From: Paracoccus maritimus | Lineage (GTDB): Bacteria; Pseudomonadota; Alphaproteobacteria; Rhodobacterales; Rhodobacteraceae | Length of the DNA stretch: 64,000 nucleotides | Assembly (NCBI RefSeq): GCF_025195095.1 | Contig: NZ_JANAVZ010000001.1 | Span: forward strand, 558,001 to 622,000 | Direction: 5' to 3' | Shown: positions 16,860 through 25,251 of the stretch, piece by piece | Position numbering within the stretch: position 1 is the first letter of the stretch | How the letters are laid out: each line of letters starts with the position of its first letter | Made by a program: the position numbers and the translations under genes | Notes under the pieces: generated by a model | Databases searched by the model: none | What the model was told of the DNA's origin: nothing | The model's input: the letters and a program-made list of their open reading frames with translations, nothing else

Positions 16860-17038
16860 GAGCCCCTCCTGTCGTGGAAATGTGATAGTCTGGCGCGGCG
16901 GGCGGGTAAAGCAACGGGCGCGCGGAACGGATCGCGCCTGAGCGTGTTGACCGCCGGGCGAGTTTTCTTCGGCTAGAGGTCGCGTCTTGCGGGAATTCTG
17001 TTAGGCTCGTCTCAGCCAGCCAGAAGGAGAGGCCAGCG

Positions 17039-17500
17039 ATGACAATCAGCTTTACCGTGAACGGACAGGATCGAAGCGTGGATGTCGATCCTGATACCCC
17101 CTTGCTGTGGGTGCTTCGGGACGAGTTGCGCCTGACCGGCACCAAGTTCGGTTGCGGGATCGCCCAATGCGGCGCGTGTACCGTGTATCTGAACGGCATG
17201 ACGCGGCGGTCCTGCGTCACCCCGATTTCGATGGTCGAGGGGTCCGATGTGACCACGATCGAGGGATTGTCCGGTCCCGAGGCCGAGGCCGTGCAGGCCG
17301 CCTGGACCGCCATCGACGTGCCGCAATGCGGTTATTGCCAGTCAGGGCAGGTCATGTCGGCGACTGCGCTGCTGCAGCAGAACGGTGCGCCGACCGATGA
17401 GGACATCGACAACGCGATGGCCGGCAATATCTGCCGCTGCGCGACCTATGTCCGTATACGGCAGGCCATCCATGATGCTGCCAAGACGCTGGAGGGCTAG
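17039..17500 (+). CDS. Molybdenum hydroxylase small subunit, two [2Fe-2S] clusters (IorA/CoxS type)
   Basis: The 153-residue electron-transfer subunit of a xanthine-dehydrogenase-family enzyme. The N-terminal plant-type ferredoxin ligands are in [17 protein letters not shown] plus a later Cys (RRSC); the C-terminal cluster ligands are in QCGYCQSGQ and NICRCATY. It is preceded by AAGGAGA and followed three bases later by the large subunit. The pair resembles isoquinoline 1-oxidoreductase IorA/IorB, but the substrate cannot be read from the sequence. Confidence 0.92.
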   Translation: MTISFTVNGQDRSVDVDPDTPLLWVLRDELRLTGTKFGCGIAQCGACTVYLNGMTRRSCVTPISMVEGSDVTTIEGLSGPEAEAVQAAWTAIDVPQCGYCQSGQVMSATALLQQNGAPTDEDIDNAMAGNICRCATYVRIRQAIHDAAKTLEG

Positions 17501-17503
17501 GCG

Positions 17504-19645
17504 ATGAATATCCACACCTCTCGCCGCGGTTTCCTGACCGGGTTGATCGTCGCGGTCGCGTTGCCGCAGCTTGCGCGTGCCGAGGCGCGACCCGGCTATT
17601 TCAACGAACTGCCTGCGCTTGACGGAGATTGGGCGCCGAACGCTTTCATCCGCGTCGCGCCTGACAACACCGTCACGGTTCTGATCAAGCATATCGAATT
17701 TGGCCAAGGCCCATATACCGGCCTGACGACCCTTGTGGCCGAAGAGCTGGACGCGGACTGGGGCCAGATGCGTGCCGCGGCCGCCCCCGCCGATGCCGAG
17801 AAATACGCGAATATGGCTTTCGGGATGCAGGGCACCGGCGGTTCAAGCTCGATGGCGAACAGCTTCATGCAAATGCGCAAGGCAGGTGCCGCCGCCCGCG
17901 CGATGTTGGTCGCGGCGGCCGCCGAGAAATTCGGCGTGCCTGCCGATCAGATCACCATCGAGAAAGGTGTTCTGAAAGCTGGAGATCAGTCTGCCAGCTT
18001 CGGTGAACTTGCCGAGGCCGCTGCCAGCCAGACCGCCCCCGATGATCCGCAGGTCAAGTCGCCCGACCAGTTCCGGCTGATCGGTACCGACCTGCCCAAG
18101 GTGGACACAAAGGCCAAGACCGACGGTCAGGCCGAATTCTCGCTGGATGTGTATCTGGACGGGATGCTGACTGCGGTCGTTGCCCATCCTCCGAAATTCG
18201 GCGCGACCGTCGCCTCGGTGGACGATTCCGCCGCGTTGCAGGTGGCGGGCGTACAGAAGGTTGCCCAGATCCCGCAAGGGGTCGCGGTCTATGCCGACAA
18301 CACCTTTGCTGCGCTGAAAGGTCGTGCGGCGCTGGAGATCGACTGGGACGACAGTTCCGCCGAAACGCGCAGCACCGACCAGATGATCGACCAATGGACC
18401 GCGGCTGCGCGGGCCACCGGACATGCGGCGCGCGATTGGGAGGTCGAGGCCACAGGCGATGTCGATCAGGCGCTGAGTGGCGCCGAGATGGTCGAGGCGA
18501 CCTATGTCTTTCCCTACCTCGCCCATACCCCGATGGAGCCGCTGGATGGCGTGATCCGTCTGGGCGATCGTGAGGCTGACGTCTGGATGGGTAGTCAGAT
18601 GCAGACCGGCGATGTCGGGACGCTGGCCAGCACCCTTGGCATTCAGAACGTTCGGCTGAATACCATGCTGGCGGGCGGCAGTTTCGGCCGTCGCGCACAG
18701 CCTGACGCGCATTTCGCCGCCGAACTGGGCGAGGTTGCCAAGGCGCATGGCCCCGGCGCGGTCAAGTTGCTCTGGACGCGCGAGGATGACATCCAGGGGG
18801 GATATTATCGCCCGCTGACGGTGCACAACATCCGCGCGGCGCTGGATGCGGATGGCAATATCACGGCTTGGGATCACGGGATTGCAGCGCAGCCGATCTT
18901 CATCGGCACCCCGTTCGAGGGGATGCTGCAGGGCGGGCCCGATTTCAGCGCTTTCGAGGGCGCATCCGAACTGCGATACACGACCGCCAATCATCGTCTT
19001 CGTTGGGCACAGATGGAGTCGCCGGTAACGACGCTGTGGTGGCGGTCGGTCGGGCACAGCCACACAGGGTTCGCCGTCGAATGCTTCGTAGATGAACTGC
19101 TGGAGAAGGCCGGACGCGACCCGATCGAGGGGCGGCTGGCCTTGCTGGGCGACGATCATCCGCGCGAGAAGGGGGTTCTGCAGCGCGTGGCCCAGATGGC
19201 CGACATGTCGGGCGATTTCGGATATGGCGTCGCAGTGGTCAAATCCTTCGACAGCTATGTGGCGCAGATTGCCGAAGTCGAGGATCGTGGCGGCATTCCG
19301 CATGTCCGCCGTGTCTGGTGCGCGGTCGATTGCGGGCTGGCCGTCAATCCCAATATCGTGCGCGCGCAGATGGAGGGGGGGATCGGCTATGGACTCTCTG
19401 CCGTGCTGTTCAGCGAGATCACGCTGGATCAGGGCGGCACCATCCGCCAGCAGAACTGGGACAGCTATCCGATCATGCGGATCCCGCAGATGCCCGCGGT
19501 CGAGGTCGAGATCGTGCAGTCCGCCGAGCCGCCGACAGGCGTCGGCGAACCCGGCACGCCGCCCATCGGCCCTGCGGTCGCCAATGCCTGGCGTCGCATG
19601 ACCGGAAAGGCGCTGCGCCGTCTGCCCATCGTTCCCGTCGCATGA
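17504..19645 (+). CDS. Molybdopterin-binding hydroxylase large subunit, Tat-exported (IorB type)
   Basis: A 713-residue catalytic subunit of the isoquinoline oxidoreductase/aldehyde oxidase family. The N-terminus has a Tat motif, TSRRGFLTG, followed by a hydrophobic stretch ending ARA, so the complex should act in the periplasm with the small subunit carried along. Molybdopterin-contact segments include GMQGTGGSSSM and AGGSFGRRAQPD, and the catalytic-Glu motif GVGEPGTPPIGPA is near the C-terminus. It lies between the Fe-S subunit and a cytochrome c gene, giving a complete Mo-FeS-heme electron path. No FAD subunit is present, as expected for this subgroup. Substrate unknown. Confidence 0.9.
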   Translation: MNIHTSRRGFLTGLIVAVALPQLARAEARPGYFNELPALDGDWAPNAFIRVAPDNTVTVLIKHIEFGQGPYTGLTTLVAEELDADWGQMRAAAAPADAEKYANMAFGMQGTGGSSSMANSFMQMRKAGAAARAMLVAAAAEKFGVPADQITIEKGVLKAGDQSASFGELAEAAASQTAPDDPQVKSPDQFRLIGTDLPKVDTKAKTDGQAEFSLDVYLDGMLTAVVAHPPKFGATVASVDDSAALQVAGVQKVAQIPQGVAVYADNTFAALKGRAALEIDWDDSSAETRSTDQMIDQWTAAARATGHAARDWEVEATGDVDQALSGAEMVEATYVFPYLAHTPMEPLDGVIRLGDREADVWMGSQMQTGDVGTLASTLGIQNVRLNTMLAGGSFGRRAQPDAHFAAELGEVAKAHGPGAVKLLWTREDDIQGGYYRPLTVHNIRAALDADGNITAWDHGIAAQPIFIGTPFEGMLQGGPDFSAFEGASELRYTTANHRLRWAQMESPVTTLWWRSVGHSHTGFAVECFVDELLEKAGRDPIEGRLALLGDDHPREKGVLQRVAQMADMSGDFGYGVAVVKSFDSYVAQIAEVEDRGGIPHVRRVWCAVDCGLAVNPNIVRAQMEGGIGYGLSAVLFSEITLDQGGTIRQQNWDSYPIMRIPQMPAVEVEIVQSAEPPTGVGEPGTPPIGPAVANAWRRMTGKALRRLPIVPVA

Positions 19646-19653
19646 GGAGGCAC

Positions 19654-20256
19654 ATGATGACACGCCTGATGATGCCCGTCGCGCTTTCGGTTGTGCTGGC
19701 CTTCCCCGCTGCGGCGCAGGACCTGCGCGCCCCGTCCGAATTTGAAAGCATCGCGGACCCGTCCGAACGGTCGGCCGCCATCTTCGAAGAGATGGGCAAG
19801 GTTCTGACCCATCCCCGCTGCCTCAATTGCCACCCAAAGGGCGACAGTCCGACGCAGGGCGATGATATGCATCCGCATATGCCGCCGGTCGTGCGGGGGG
19901 CTGCGGATTTCGGGGCGCCGGGCATGACCTGCAACACATGTCATGGGCCGGAAAACTATGAAACCGTCGGCGTTGGCGGAATCGAAAGCGTTCCCGGTCA
20001 CGAGCCTTGGTCCCTGGCCCCGGTCGAGATGGCATGGACCGACATGAGCCTGGGCGAGATCTGCGCGCAACTGAAGGATCCCGAACGCAACGGCGACCGG
20101 ACGATGGACGAGATCCACGATCACATGGCCAATGATGGTCTGGTCGGCTGGGGCTGGGATCCTGGCGAGGGCAGGACGCCCGCCCCCGGATCCCAGCAGC
20201 TTTTCGGCCAGCTGACGCGGGCATGGATCGACACTGGCGCGGCCTGTCCCGGTTAG
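19654..20256 (+). CDS. Periplasmic diheme cytochrome c partner of the hydroxylase
   Basis: About 200 residues with a Sec signal peptide (MMPVALSVVLAFPAAAQ) and two heme-binding motifs, CLNCH and CNTCH, in the mature part. It directly follows the large subunit and is probably its electron acceptor, passing electrons to the respiratory chain. The start is uncertain: an ATG at 19642 overlaps the previous stop, while ATGs at 19654 and 19657 follow AGGAGG at 19645-19650; spacing favours 19657 slightly. A strong terminator follows. Confidence 0.88.
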   Translation: MMTRLMMPVALSVVLAFPAAAQDLRAPSEFESIADPSERSAAIFEEMGKVLTHPRCLNCHPKGDSPTQGDDMHPHMPPVVRGAADFGAPGMTCNTCHGPENYETVGVGGIESVPGHEPWSLAPVEMAWTDMSLGEICAQLKDPERNGDRTMDEIHDHMANDGLVGWGWDPGEGRTPAPGSQQLFGQLTRAWIDTGAACPG

Positions 20257-20278
20257 GGGTAAAACCGAAAGCGAACAG

Positions 20279-20310
20279 GCGCCCCGCGATCACCGCGGGG
20301 CGCTTTCTTT
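20279..20310 (+). terminator. Rho-independent terminator of the hydroxylase operon
   Basis: GCGCCCCGCG (20279-20288) and CGCGGGGCGC (20294-20303) form a perfect 10-bp stem with an ATCAC loop, followed by TTTCTTT (20304-20310). It also touches the 3' end of the convergent deacetylase-like gene. Confidence 0.88.
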
Positions 20311-21346
20311 AGGGTCGGCGGTTCAGCCAACCGCCCAGGAATGATTCGATGTTGAGGGTCAGGTCGTCGGAAAGATAGCCGCCTTCCTGAACCATGACGG
20401 TCGGCAGGCCCAGATCCGCGATCATCCGTGCTGCCTTGGCAAAGCAAGGGGTGGTCACGGCCAATCCCCGCAATGGGTCGTTTTCGTGCGCATCCAGCCC
20501 CAGCGCAAGCACCAGCGCGCCGGGGGCGAAGTCCCGGACGCGGCCAAGTGCGGCCTCGATGGCAGACAACCATGCCTCATCGTCCGATCCCATCGCCAGA
20601 GGCAGGTTGAGGTTGTAGCCCTTGCCCGCGTCGCGCCCCGTTTCGCGGGCATAGCCGAGAAAGAACGGATAGAAGTTTTCGGGCGCAGCGTGGACCGACA
20701 CCGTCAGCACGTCATTCCGATCATAGAATATCTCTTGCGTGCCATTGCCGTGATGCACATCGATATCCAGCATCGCCACCCGGTCGTGGCGGTCGCGCAG
20801 GGCTTGCGCCGCGATGGCGGAATTGTTCAGGAAACAATGCCCCGCCGCGCCGTCCGCGTCGGCGTGATGGCCGGGGGGCCGGCACAGCGCATAGGCTGCG
20901 GGCGCACCATCCAGCACCGATGCCGTTGCCGCCAGTGCTGTGTCCACACCGCGCAGCGCCGCGGTCCAGCTGTGCGGGCCGACCGGGCAGGCGGTGTCGG
21001 CAAGATGCCAGCCGGCGCGACCCACGATGCCATCCGGATAGGATTGAGAGGCTTTCTGCGGATGCAGGTTCGCCACCACTTCGGGGCCGGCGCCGGGAAA
21101 TTCCTGCCATTCGTCCCAGCAGGTTTCCAGAAAGGACAGATACCGTTCGGTATGAATGGCCCGCATCGCCGCCCGGTCGGATTCCGGCGGCGTCGCGACC
21201 GTCAGATTCAGCCGCGCCAACCCCGTCAACAGCCGCGCGGCGCGTTCGGGCAGTTCCTTGTTCGGACTTGGGACGCCGCGCAGCATCCAGAAGCGCGGAT
21301 CATGCGCCTGGGTTTCGGGTGCGTAGAAGCAGGGCAGGTCGGGCAT
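20309..21346 (-). CDS. Histone-deacetylase-family protein, acetylpolyamine amidohydrolase-like
   Basis: A 345-residue zinc amidohydrolase. Family motifs are visible in order: CRPPGHHADADGAAGHCFLN with the active-site His pair, MLDIDVHHGNGTQEIFY with the zinc ligands, LALGLDAHENDP with the third ligand, and VQEGGY with the transition-state Tyr region. Bacterial members deacetylate acetylpolyamines or other acetylated small amines; the true substrate is not known. It is monocistronic and convergent with the cytochrome gene. The downstream gene on the same strand starts a separate operon. Confidence 0.88.
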   Translation of the reverse strand: MPDLPCFYAPETQAHDPRFWMLRGVPSPNKELPERAARLLTGLARLNLTVATPPESDRAAMRAIHTERYLSFLETCWDEWQEFPGAGPEVVANLHPQKASQSYPDGIVGRAGWHLADTACPVGPHSWTAALRGVDTALAATASVLDGAPAAYALCRPPGHHADADGAAGHCFLNNSAIAAQALRDRHDRVAMLDIDVHHGNGTQEIFYDRNDVLTVSVHAAPENFYPFFLGYARETGRDAGKGYNLNLPLAMGSDDEAWLSAIEAALGRVRDFAPGALVLALGLDAHENDPLRGLAVTTPCFAKAARMIADLGLPTVMVQEGGYLSDDLTLNIESFLGGWLNRRP

Positions 21347-21370
21347 GGCGTCTCCGGAATGCGGATCGGC

Positions 21371-21739
21371 CTAGCCTACATTGCCCGCCATCGCGGTGAC
21401 AACCAGACCCGCGATGATCAGGCTGAGGCCCGCGACGCGGGTCAGGTTGATGACCTCTTGCTGGAACAGCGCGCCGACCACGGTCAGCGTCACCATCGCA
21501 AGCGCCGTGACCGCGGTGTAGGTCAGGCTCAGCGAATAGATCCGGATCGCCGCGACGAAGGCGGTCAGCAGCGCGACGGCGCTGATCACCGCCAGCCACA
21601 TCCAGCCCGACGACAGGATCGACAGCACCAGTCGCCACAGGCTGCCGGTCTCCAGCGATTGCCCGCCCTTCTTGAGGCACAGATTCAGCGCCACGTTCGA
21701 CCCCGCGGCGATGACGATCAGAAGCCAATGGTTCATCAT
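21371..21739 (-). CDS. Small four-helix SMR/ArnE-like membrane protein, candidate lipid-sugar flippase
   Basis: A 122-residue, very hydrophobic protein with four predicted membrane helices (HWLLIVIAAGSNVALNLCL, MWLAVISAVALLTAFVA, YTAVTALAMVTLTVVGAL, VAGLSLIIAGLVVTAMAG). The size and the pattern fit the EamA/SMR superfamily subunits such as ArnE/ArnF, which flip undecaprenyl-phosphate-linked sugars. The ATG at 21739 overlaps the stop of the glycosyltransferase gene (ATGA), so it is co-translated with a GT-C enzyme and a UbiA-type transferase. A multidrug-efflux role is the alternative; context favours lipid-sugar transport. Confidence 0.75.
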   Translation of the reverse strand: MMNHWLLIVIAAGSNVALNLCLKKGGQSLETGSLWRLVLSILSSGWMWLAVISAVALLTAFVAAIRIYSLSLTYTAVTALAMVTLTVVGALFQQEVINLTRVAGLSLIIAGLVVTAMAGNVG

Positions 21740-22971
21740 GCGAAGCTTGCCTTTGTCGATATCGTGCGCAGCGCACGTTTGCGGACCAGCGCGATCAGCG
21801 CAACTGCGGCCATCATCGCGATGAACGCGGAACTGGGCATGTGATACCGGTCCTCGGCCACCACGACGGCATGCAGCGAGGTGAAATAGCCCCACAACGC
21901 CACCGGCGGGTTGAAGAACCCGGCCAACCAGCCGAATTGCCGGACCAGCACGGCGATGCCCGCGAAGCCGCCAAGGAAGACCAGATACCAATAGCCGGTC
22001 GCGATCAGCTTCAGCAGGGTCATCCCGCTGCCGCCGATCCGGGGTTCCAGGGCGTCGCCGTTCCAGACCACGCCGATCGTCTCGCGGCTGTTCAGCTTGA
22101 CCAGCTTGACCGCCATCAGCTTCAGGGCGTCGGCAGGATTTTCACGGATGAAGTCCTTGGCCTTTTCCTTCAGATGGTCTGCACGCTGGATCTCGGACAT
22201 GGTCTCGACTTCGGGCGGCAGGGGCATGTATCCGCCATGGCTGTCCGGATTGTTGCCCATCCACAGGTTCGGTCCGAAATTGGTCGAAACCATGACCGGT
22301 GCGCCAAGCACACGGTCATTGCGGATCGTCCAGGGCAGCGCCACCAGCAGGATCAGCAGGACGGTGATCCCGGCCTCCAGCGCAGTGATCGCAAAGCGGC
22401 GCGGTCCCTGCGCCAGATCGACCAGAGCCAGCGCCACGGGCACCAGCAGGATCACCGGTCGGACATAGCCCGCGACGCCCCAGATCAGCCCGGCAAGGAT
22501 CAGGTTGGCCATCGGATGGCCCGCAGGCCGCTGCCAGAAGAACAGCCCCGCCAAGGTCAGAGCAATGAAGAACAGCTCGCTGGACAGGACGGTGGTGAAG
22601 ACGATCAGGTTGGGCCACAGCGCGACGATCGCCATGGCCGCGATTCCGACGGCGGTGCCGAACCAGCGTGTCGCAAGCTGATGGGTCAGCGTGATCGTCA
22701 GTAACCCGGCCAGCAGGTTCAGCGCCACAACCCCCCAGTAGCTGTCGGTGAACAAGTAGGTGAAGGCGATCGCAGCCGAGGTGCCGACCGCCCAGTACGC
22801 AGTCGGCTCGGTCGCGGTCCAGCCGTAAACGCCATGATCGACGATGTTGCGGGCAAACTGGTGGTAGGCCCAGCTATCGGATACAGGCATCACCGGCACC
22901 GCAATGGCCCACAGCACCCGAAGGCCCATGCCGATGGCAAGGATGATCCAGAATGCACGGGCGGTCGTCAT
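21736..22971 (-). CDS. GT-C (ArnT/PMT-like) integral membrane glycosyltransferase
   Basis: A 411-residue polytopic membrane protein with about ten hydrophobic segments. After the first helix comes VMPVSDSWAYHQFARNI, the acidic first periplasmic loop typical of GT-C enzymes of the GT39/GT83 kind, which use polyprenyl-phosphate sugars. A soluble loop near residues 220-290 (STNFGPNLWMGNNP, then SEIQRADHLKEKA) is also usual in this group. It overlaps the upstream UbiA gene and the downstream flippase-like gene by ATGA. Acceptor and sugar are unknown. Confidence 0.82.
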   Translation of the reverse strand: MTTARAFWIILAIGMGLRVLWAIAVPVMPVSDSWAYHQFARNIVDHGVYGWTATEPTAYWAVGTSAAIAFTYLFTDSYWGVVALNLLAGLLTITLTHQLATRWFGTAVGIAAMAIVALWPNLIVFTTVLSSELFFIALTLAGLFFWQRPAGHPMANLILAGLIWGVAGYVRPVILLVPVALALVDLAQGPRRFAITALEAGITVLLILLVALPWTIRNDRVLGAPVMVSTNFGPNLWMGNNPDSHGGYMPLPPEVETMSEIQRADHLKEKAKDFIRENPADALKLMAVKLVKLNSRETIGVVWNGDALEPRIGGSGMTLLKLIATGYWYLVFLGGFAGIAVLVRQFGWLAGFFNPPVALWGYFTSLHAVVVAEDRYHMPSSAFIAMMAAVALIALVRKRALRTISTKASFA

Positions 22972-24467
22972 GGTGTTCCCCCGCGTGCTGCAAGGGCGAA
23001 GATCAGCAGCATCACCACGCCGCTGGCCAGGCTGACCTTGTCGCGGATGGTGAAGACGATCGGATCGTCGGTCATGAAACCCCGACGGGTCAGCAACTGC
23101 ATGCGACCCAGCCAGAAGAACAGCACCGGACAGACAAGCAGCAGCAGGTCGGGGGTGCCGAAATGGGTCTGCACCTCGGCATCCTGAGAATACAGGGCGA
23201 AGACCAGAACGGCCATCTGCGCGGCGCCGATGGACATGGCCTGAAGGATCGGCAGATCCCCGATCAGCATGTTGCGGCCCGCCGTGGTTTCGGTTCCACG
23301 TTTGGCCATGTCCTCAAGCTCGGCCTGGCGCTTGATCGTGGCCAGCGAGAAGAACAGGAACATCGAAAAGACCAGCAGCCATGGCGACAGCACGATCCCG
23401 GTTGCAGCCGCGCCGGCCACGATCCGCAGCGTGTAAAGCGCGGCAAGGCCCAGCACATCCGCGACCATCTTGCGCTTGAGCCAGAATGAATAGAGCGACG
23501 TCGCGACCAAATAGGTCACAAGAACGCCAAGGAAGGCGGCAGGCAGCAGGACCGCCGCCGCCAGCACCGACACGACCAGCAGGCAGGCGGCGACGACCAG
23601 ACCCTGCTGCGCGTTCGCGGCCCCCGAGGCGAATGGCCGCAGGCGCTTGCGCGGATGCGCGCGGTCTGACGGCAGATCGACCAGATCGTTGATGATGTAG
23701 ATCGCCGATGCCGCAAGCGAAAAGCACAGCATCGCCAGCAGCGCGGCGGGCAGATGGCCAAGTTCCTGCGCGGTCAGTACCGGCAGCAGGATCAGCACGT
23801 TCTTGGCCCATTGATGCGGCCGGCAGGCCCGTATCAGCGCACGGACGGGCCAGCCGCCGCCATTGCCGACCGTCTCCAACGCCGTGCCCTGGGTTCCGGC
23901 GGCCTTGCGCAGGGGGTTCCCGGCGCGCACGCCATAGGCACGCCGCGCCAGCGCCCAGACCGGCAGATCGGTCTTGCTGTCGCCGACATAGTCGAAACCG
24001 GCCTCGCCGAAATTCTCGACCAGGAAGCGTGCCTTGGCCTCGCCTCGCAGATTGCCCTCGACGATCGGGCTGCCGGTTCCCAAGGCAAGGTCGAACAGGC
24101 CAAGATGATTCGCTACCGCCTCGACCTGCCGGTGATCGGCGGCCGAGATCAGCGCGACGGGGCGGCCTTCGTTGCGGGCGATCTGGATCAGGTCAAGCAC
24201 ATCGTCGTCATAGGGCAATGTGGCGGCATCGATCAGGTGGCGGTCAGCCACATGACGCTTGAAACCCGCTTTTCCGTCGCGCAGCCACACGGGCAGGCGC
24301 AGCGCCTGAAGCGGGTTCTGCGCCATCAGGCCCAGAACGCCTTCATGCAGCGTGTCCGTCCGGCACAGCGTGCCGTCCATATCGACGATCAACGGCACGG
24401 CATCGGGCGCAAAGCCCGCGTTGCCCCCCGCGTCCAGAAGTTCGGCTTGATCGGGATGTGCCGTCAT
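22968..24467 (-). CDS. HAD phosphatase-UbiA prenyltransferase fusion, DPPR-synthase-like
   Basis: A 499-residue fusion. The N-terminal 200 residues are a HAD hydrolase: nucleophile motif VDMDGTL at about 28-34, VALISAA, and YVGDSKTDLPVWA. The C-terminal half is a UbiA-family membrane transferase: PHQWAKNVLILLPVL, the prenyl-diphosphate motif NDLVDLPSDRAHPRKRLRPFASG-like region, and YSFWLKRKMVADVLGLAALYTLRI. These resemble decaprenylphosphoryl-5-phosphoribose (DPPR) synthase more than quinone or heme prenyltransferases. I infer that one domain makes DPPR and the other removes its 5-phosphate. ATG 24467 is preferred over an upstream GTG at 24515 because of GAGG upstream. First gene of a three-gene operon. 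Confidence 0.82.
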   Translation of the reverse strand: MTAHPDQAELLDAGGNAGFAPDAVPLIVDMDGTLCRTDTLHEGVLGLMAQNPLQALRLPVWLRDGKAGFKRHVADRHLIDAATLPYDDDVLDLIQIARNEGRPVALISAADHRQVEAVANHLGLFDLALGTGSPIVEGNLRGEAKARFLVENFGEAGFDYVGDSKTDLPVWALARRAYGVRAGNPLRKAAGTQGTALETVGNGGGWPVRALIRACRPHQWAKNVLILLPVLTAQELGHLPAALLAMLCFSLAASAIYIINDLVDLPSDRAHPRKRLRPFASGAANAQQGLVVAACLLVVSVLAAAVLLPAAFLGVLVTYLVATSLYSFWLKRKMVADVLGLAALYTLRIVAGAAATGIVLSPWLLVFSMFLFFSLATIKRQAELEDMAKRGTETTAGRNMLIGDLPILQAMSIGAAQMAVLVFALYSQDAEVQTHFGTPDLLLLVCPVLFFWLGRMQLLTRRGFMTDDPIVFTIRDKVSLASGVVMLLIFALAARGGTP

Positions 24468-24581
24468 CACGGGCGGCCTCGGGTCGGGACGAAAAGACAA
24501 AGCACGACACGTCACTTTCTCGGGCCCGTCGCGAAGGGCGGGCGGTTTACTCGGAACACATACAAAAGCGCGGATCGCGCG

Positions 24582-24611
24582 GACAAAACCTAACCTCGCG
24601 GCGGTTTTGTC
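24582..24611. repeat. Perfect 9-bp inverted repeat upstream of the UbiA operon
   Basis: GACAAAACC (24582-24590) and GGTTTTGTC (24603-24611) flank a 12-base spacer in the 229-base gap between the DUF924 stop and the UbiA-fusion start. No T run follows, so it is not a standard terminator for DUF924; an operator or leader hairpin for the operon is possible. Nothing else is seen in this gap. Confidence 0.55.
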
Positions 24612-24696
24612 GCAATCTTTAATGCACGCAAAGGTTTACCGAATCGCCTGTCTCTATAGTCAGGTTTGCGGAAATGTGGGCCTTCGCGCGGCCTTG

Positions 24697-25242
24697 CTAG
24701 AACCCGTCATGGGTCTTCAGGAACTCGGCTTCCTCGGGTGTGTTCTCGCGCCCCAGGACGGCGTTGCGATGCGGGAAACGGCCGAACCGGGCGACGATGT
24801 CGCGATGTTCGCGCGCAAAATGCAGCGAATGTTCGTTCCCCAGTGCCTCGTAAAGCCGCACCGATCGCTCCTGATCCTGCAGATCCTCGCTGTGCATGAA
24901 GGGCAGATACAGGAACTGCCGGCGGGTAGGATCAAGCTGCTGATCGTGGCCATCGGCCAGCGCCTGACGCGCCACGGCCAGCGCCAGATCGTTGCTTTCA
25001 AAGCTTCGGGCCGATCCGCGGAACATGTTACGGGGAAACTGGTCCAGCACGATCGCCAGTGCCAGCGCGTCTTCCGGCCCGTCCAGCCAGTGTTTCAGAC
25101 GGCCGGCATGCGCGGACTCGTAGGTTTCGCCGAAAAGCTGGATGATCTGGCGGTCGATGTCGTCCGATTTCTTGAACCAGAAAGGCTGCATCTGGTCGGA
25201 AAACCAGAAGTCCCGGACGTCCTGCGGTGTCTTGACGGACAT
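24697..25242 (-). CDS. DUF924 family protein
   Basis: A 181-residue cytoplasmic protein with the DUF924 hallmarks: VRDFWFSD near the N-terminus, ALAIVLDQFPRNMFRGSA, and FLYLPFMHSEDLQDQE. The family folds like tetratricopeptide repeats; no enzymatic role is established. It sits nine bases after the pirin gene on the same strand and is probably its operon partner. Confidence 0.88.
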   Translation of the reverse strand: MSVKTPQDVRDFWFSDQMQPFWFKKSDDIDRQIIQLFGETYESAHAGRLKHWLDGPEDALALAIVLDQFPRNMFRGSARSFESNDLALAVARQALADGHDQQLDPTRRQFLYLPFMHSEDLQDQERSVRLYEALGNEHSLHFAREHRDIVARFGRFPHRNAVLGRENTPEEAEFLKTHDGF

Positions 25243-25251
25243 GTCTTCTCC

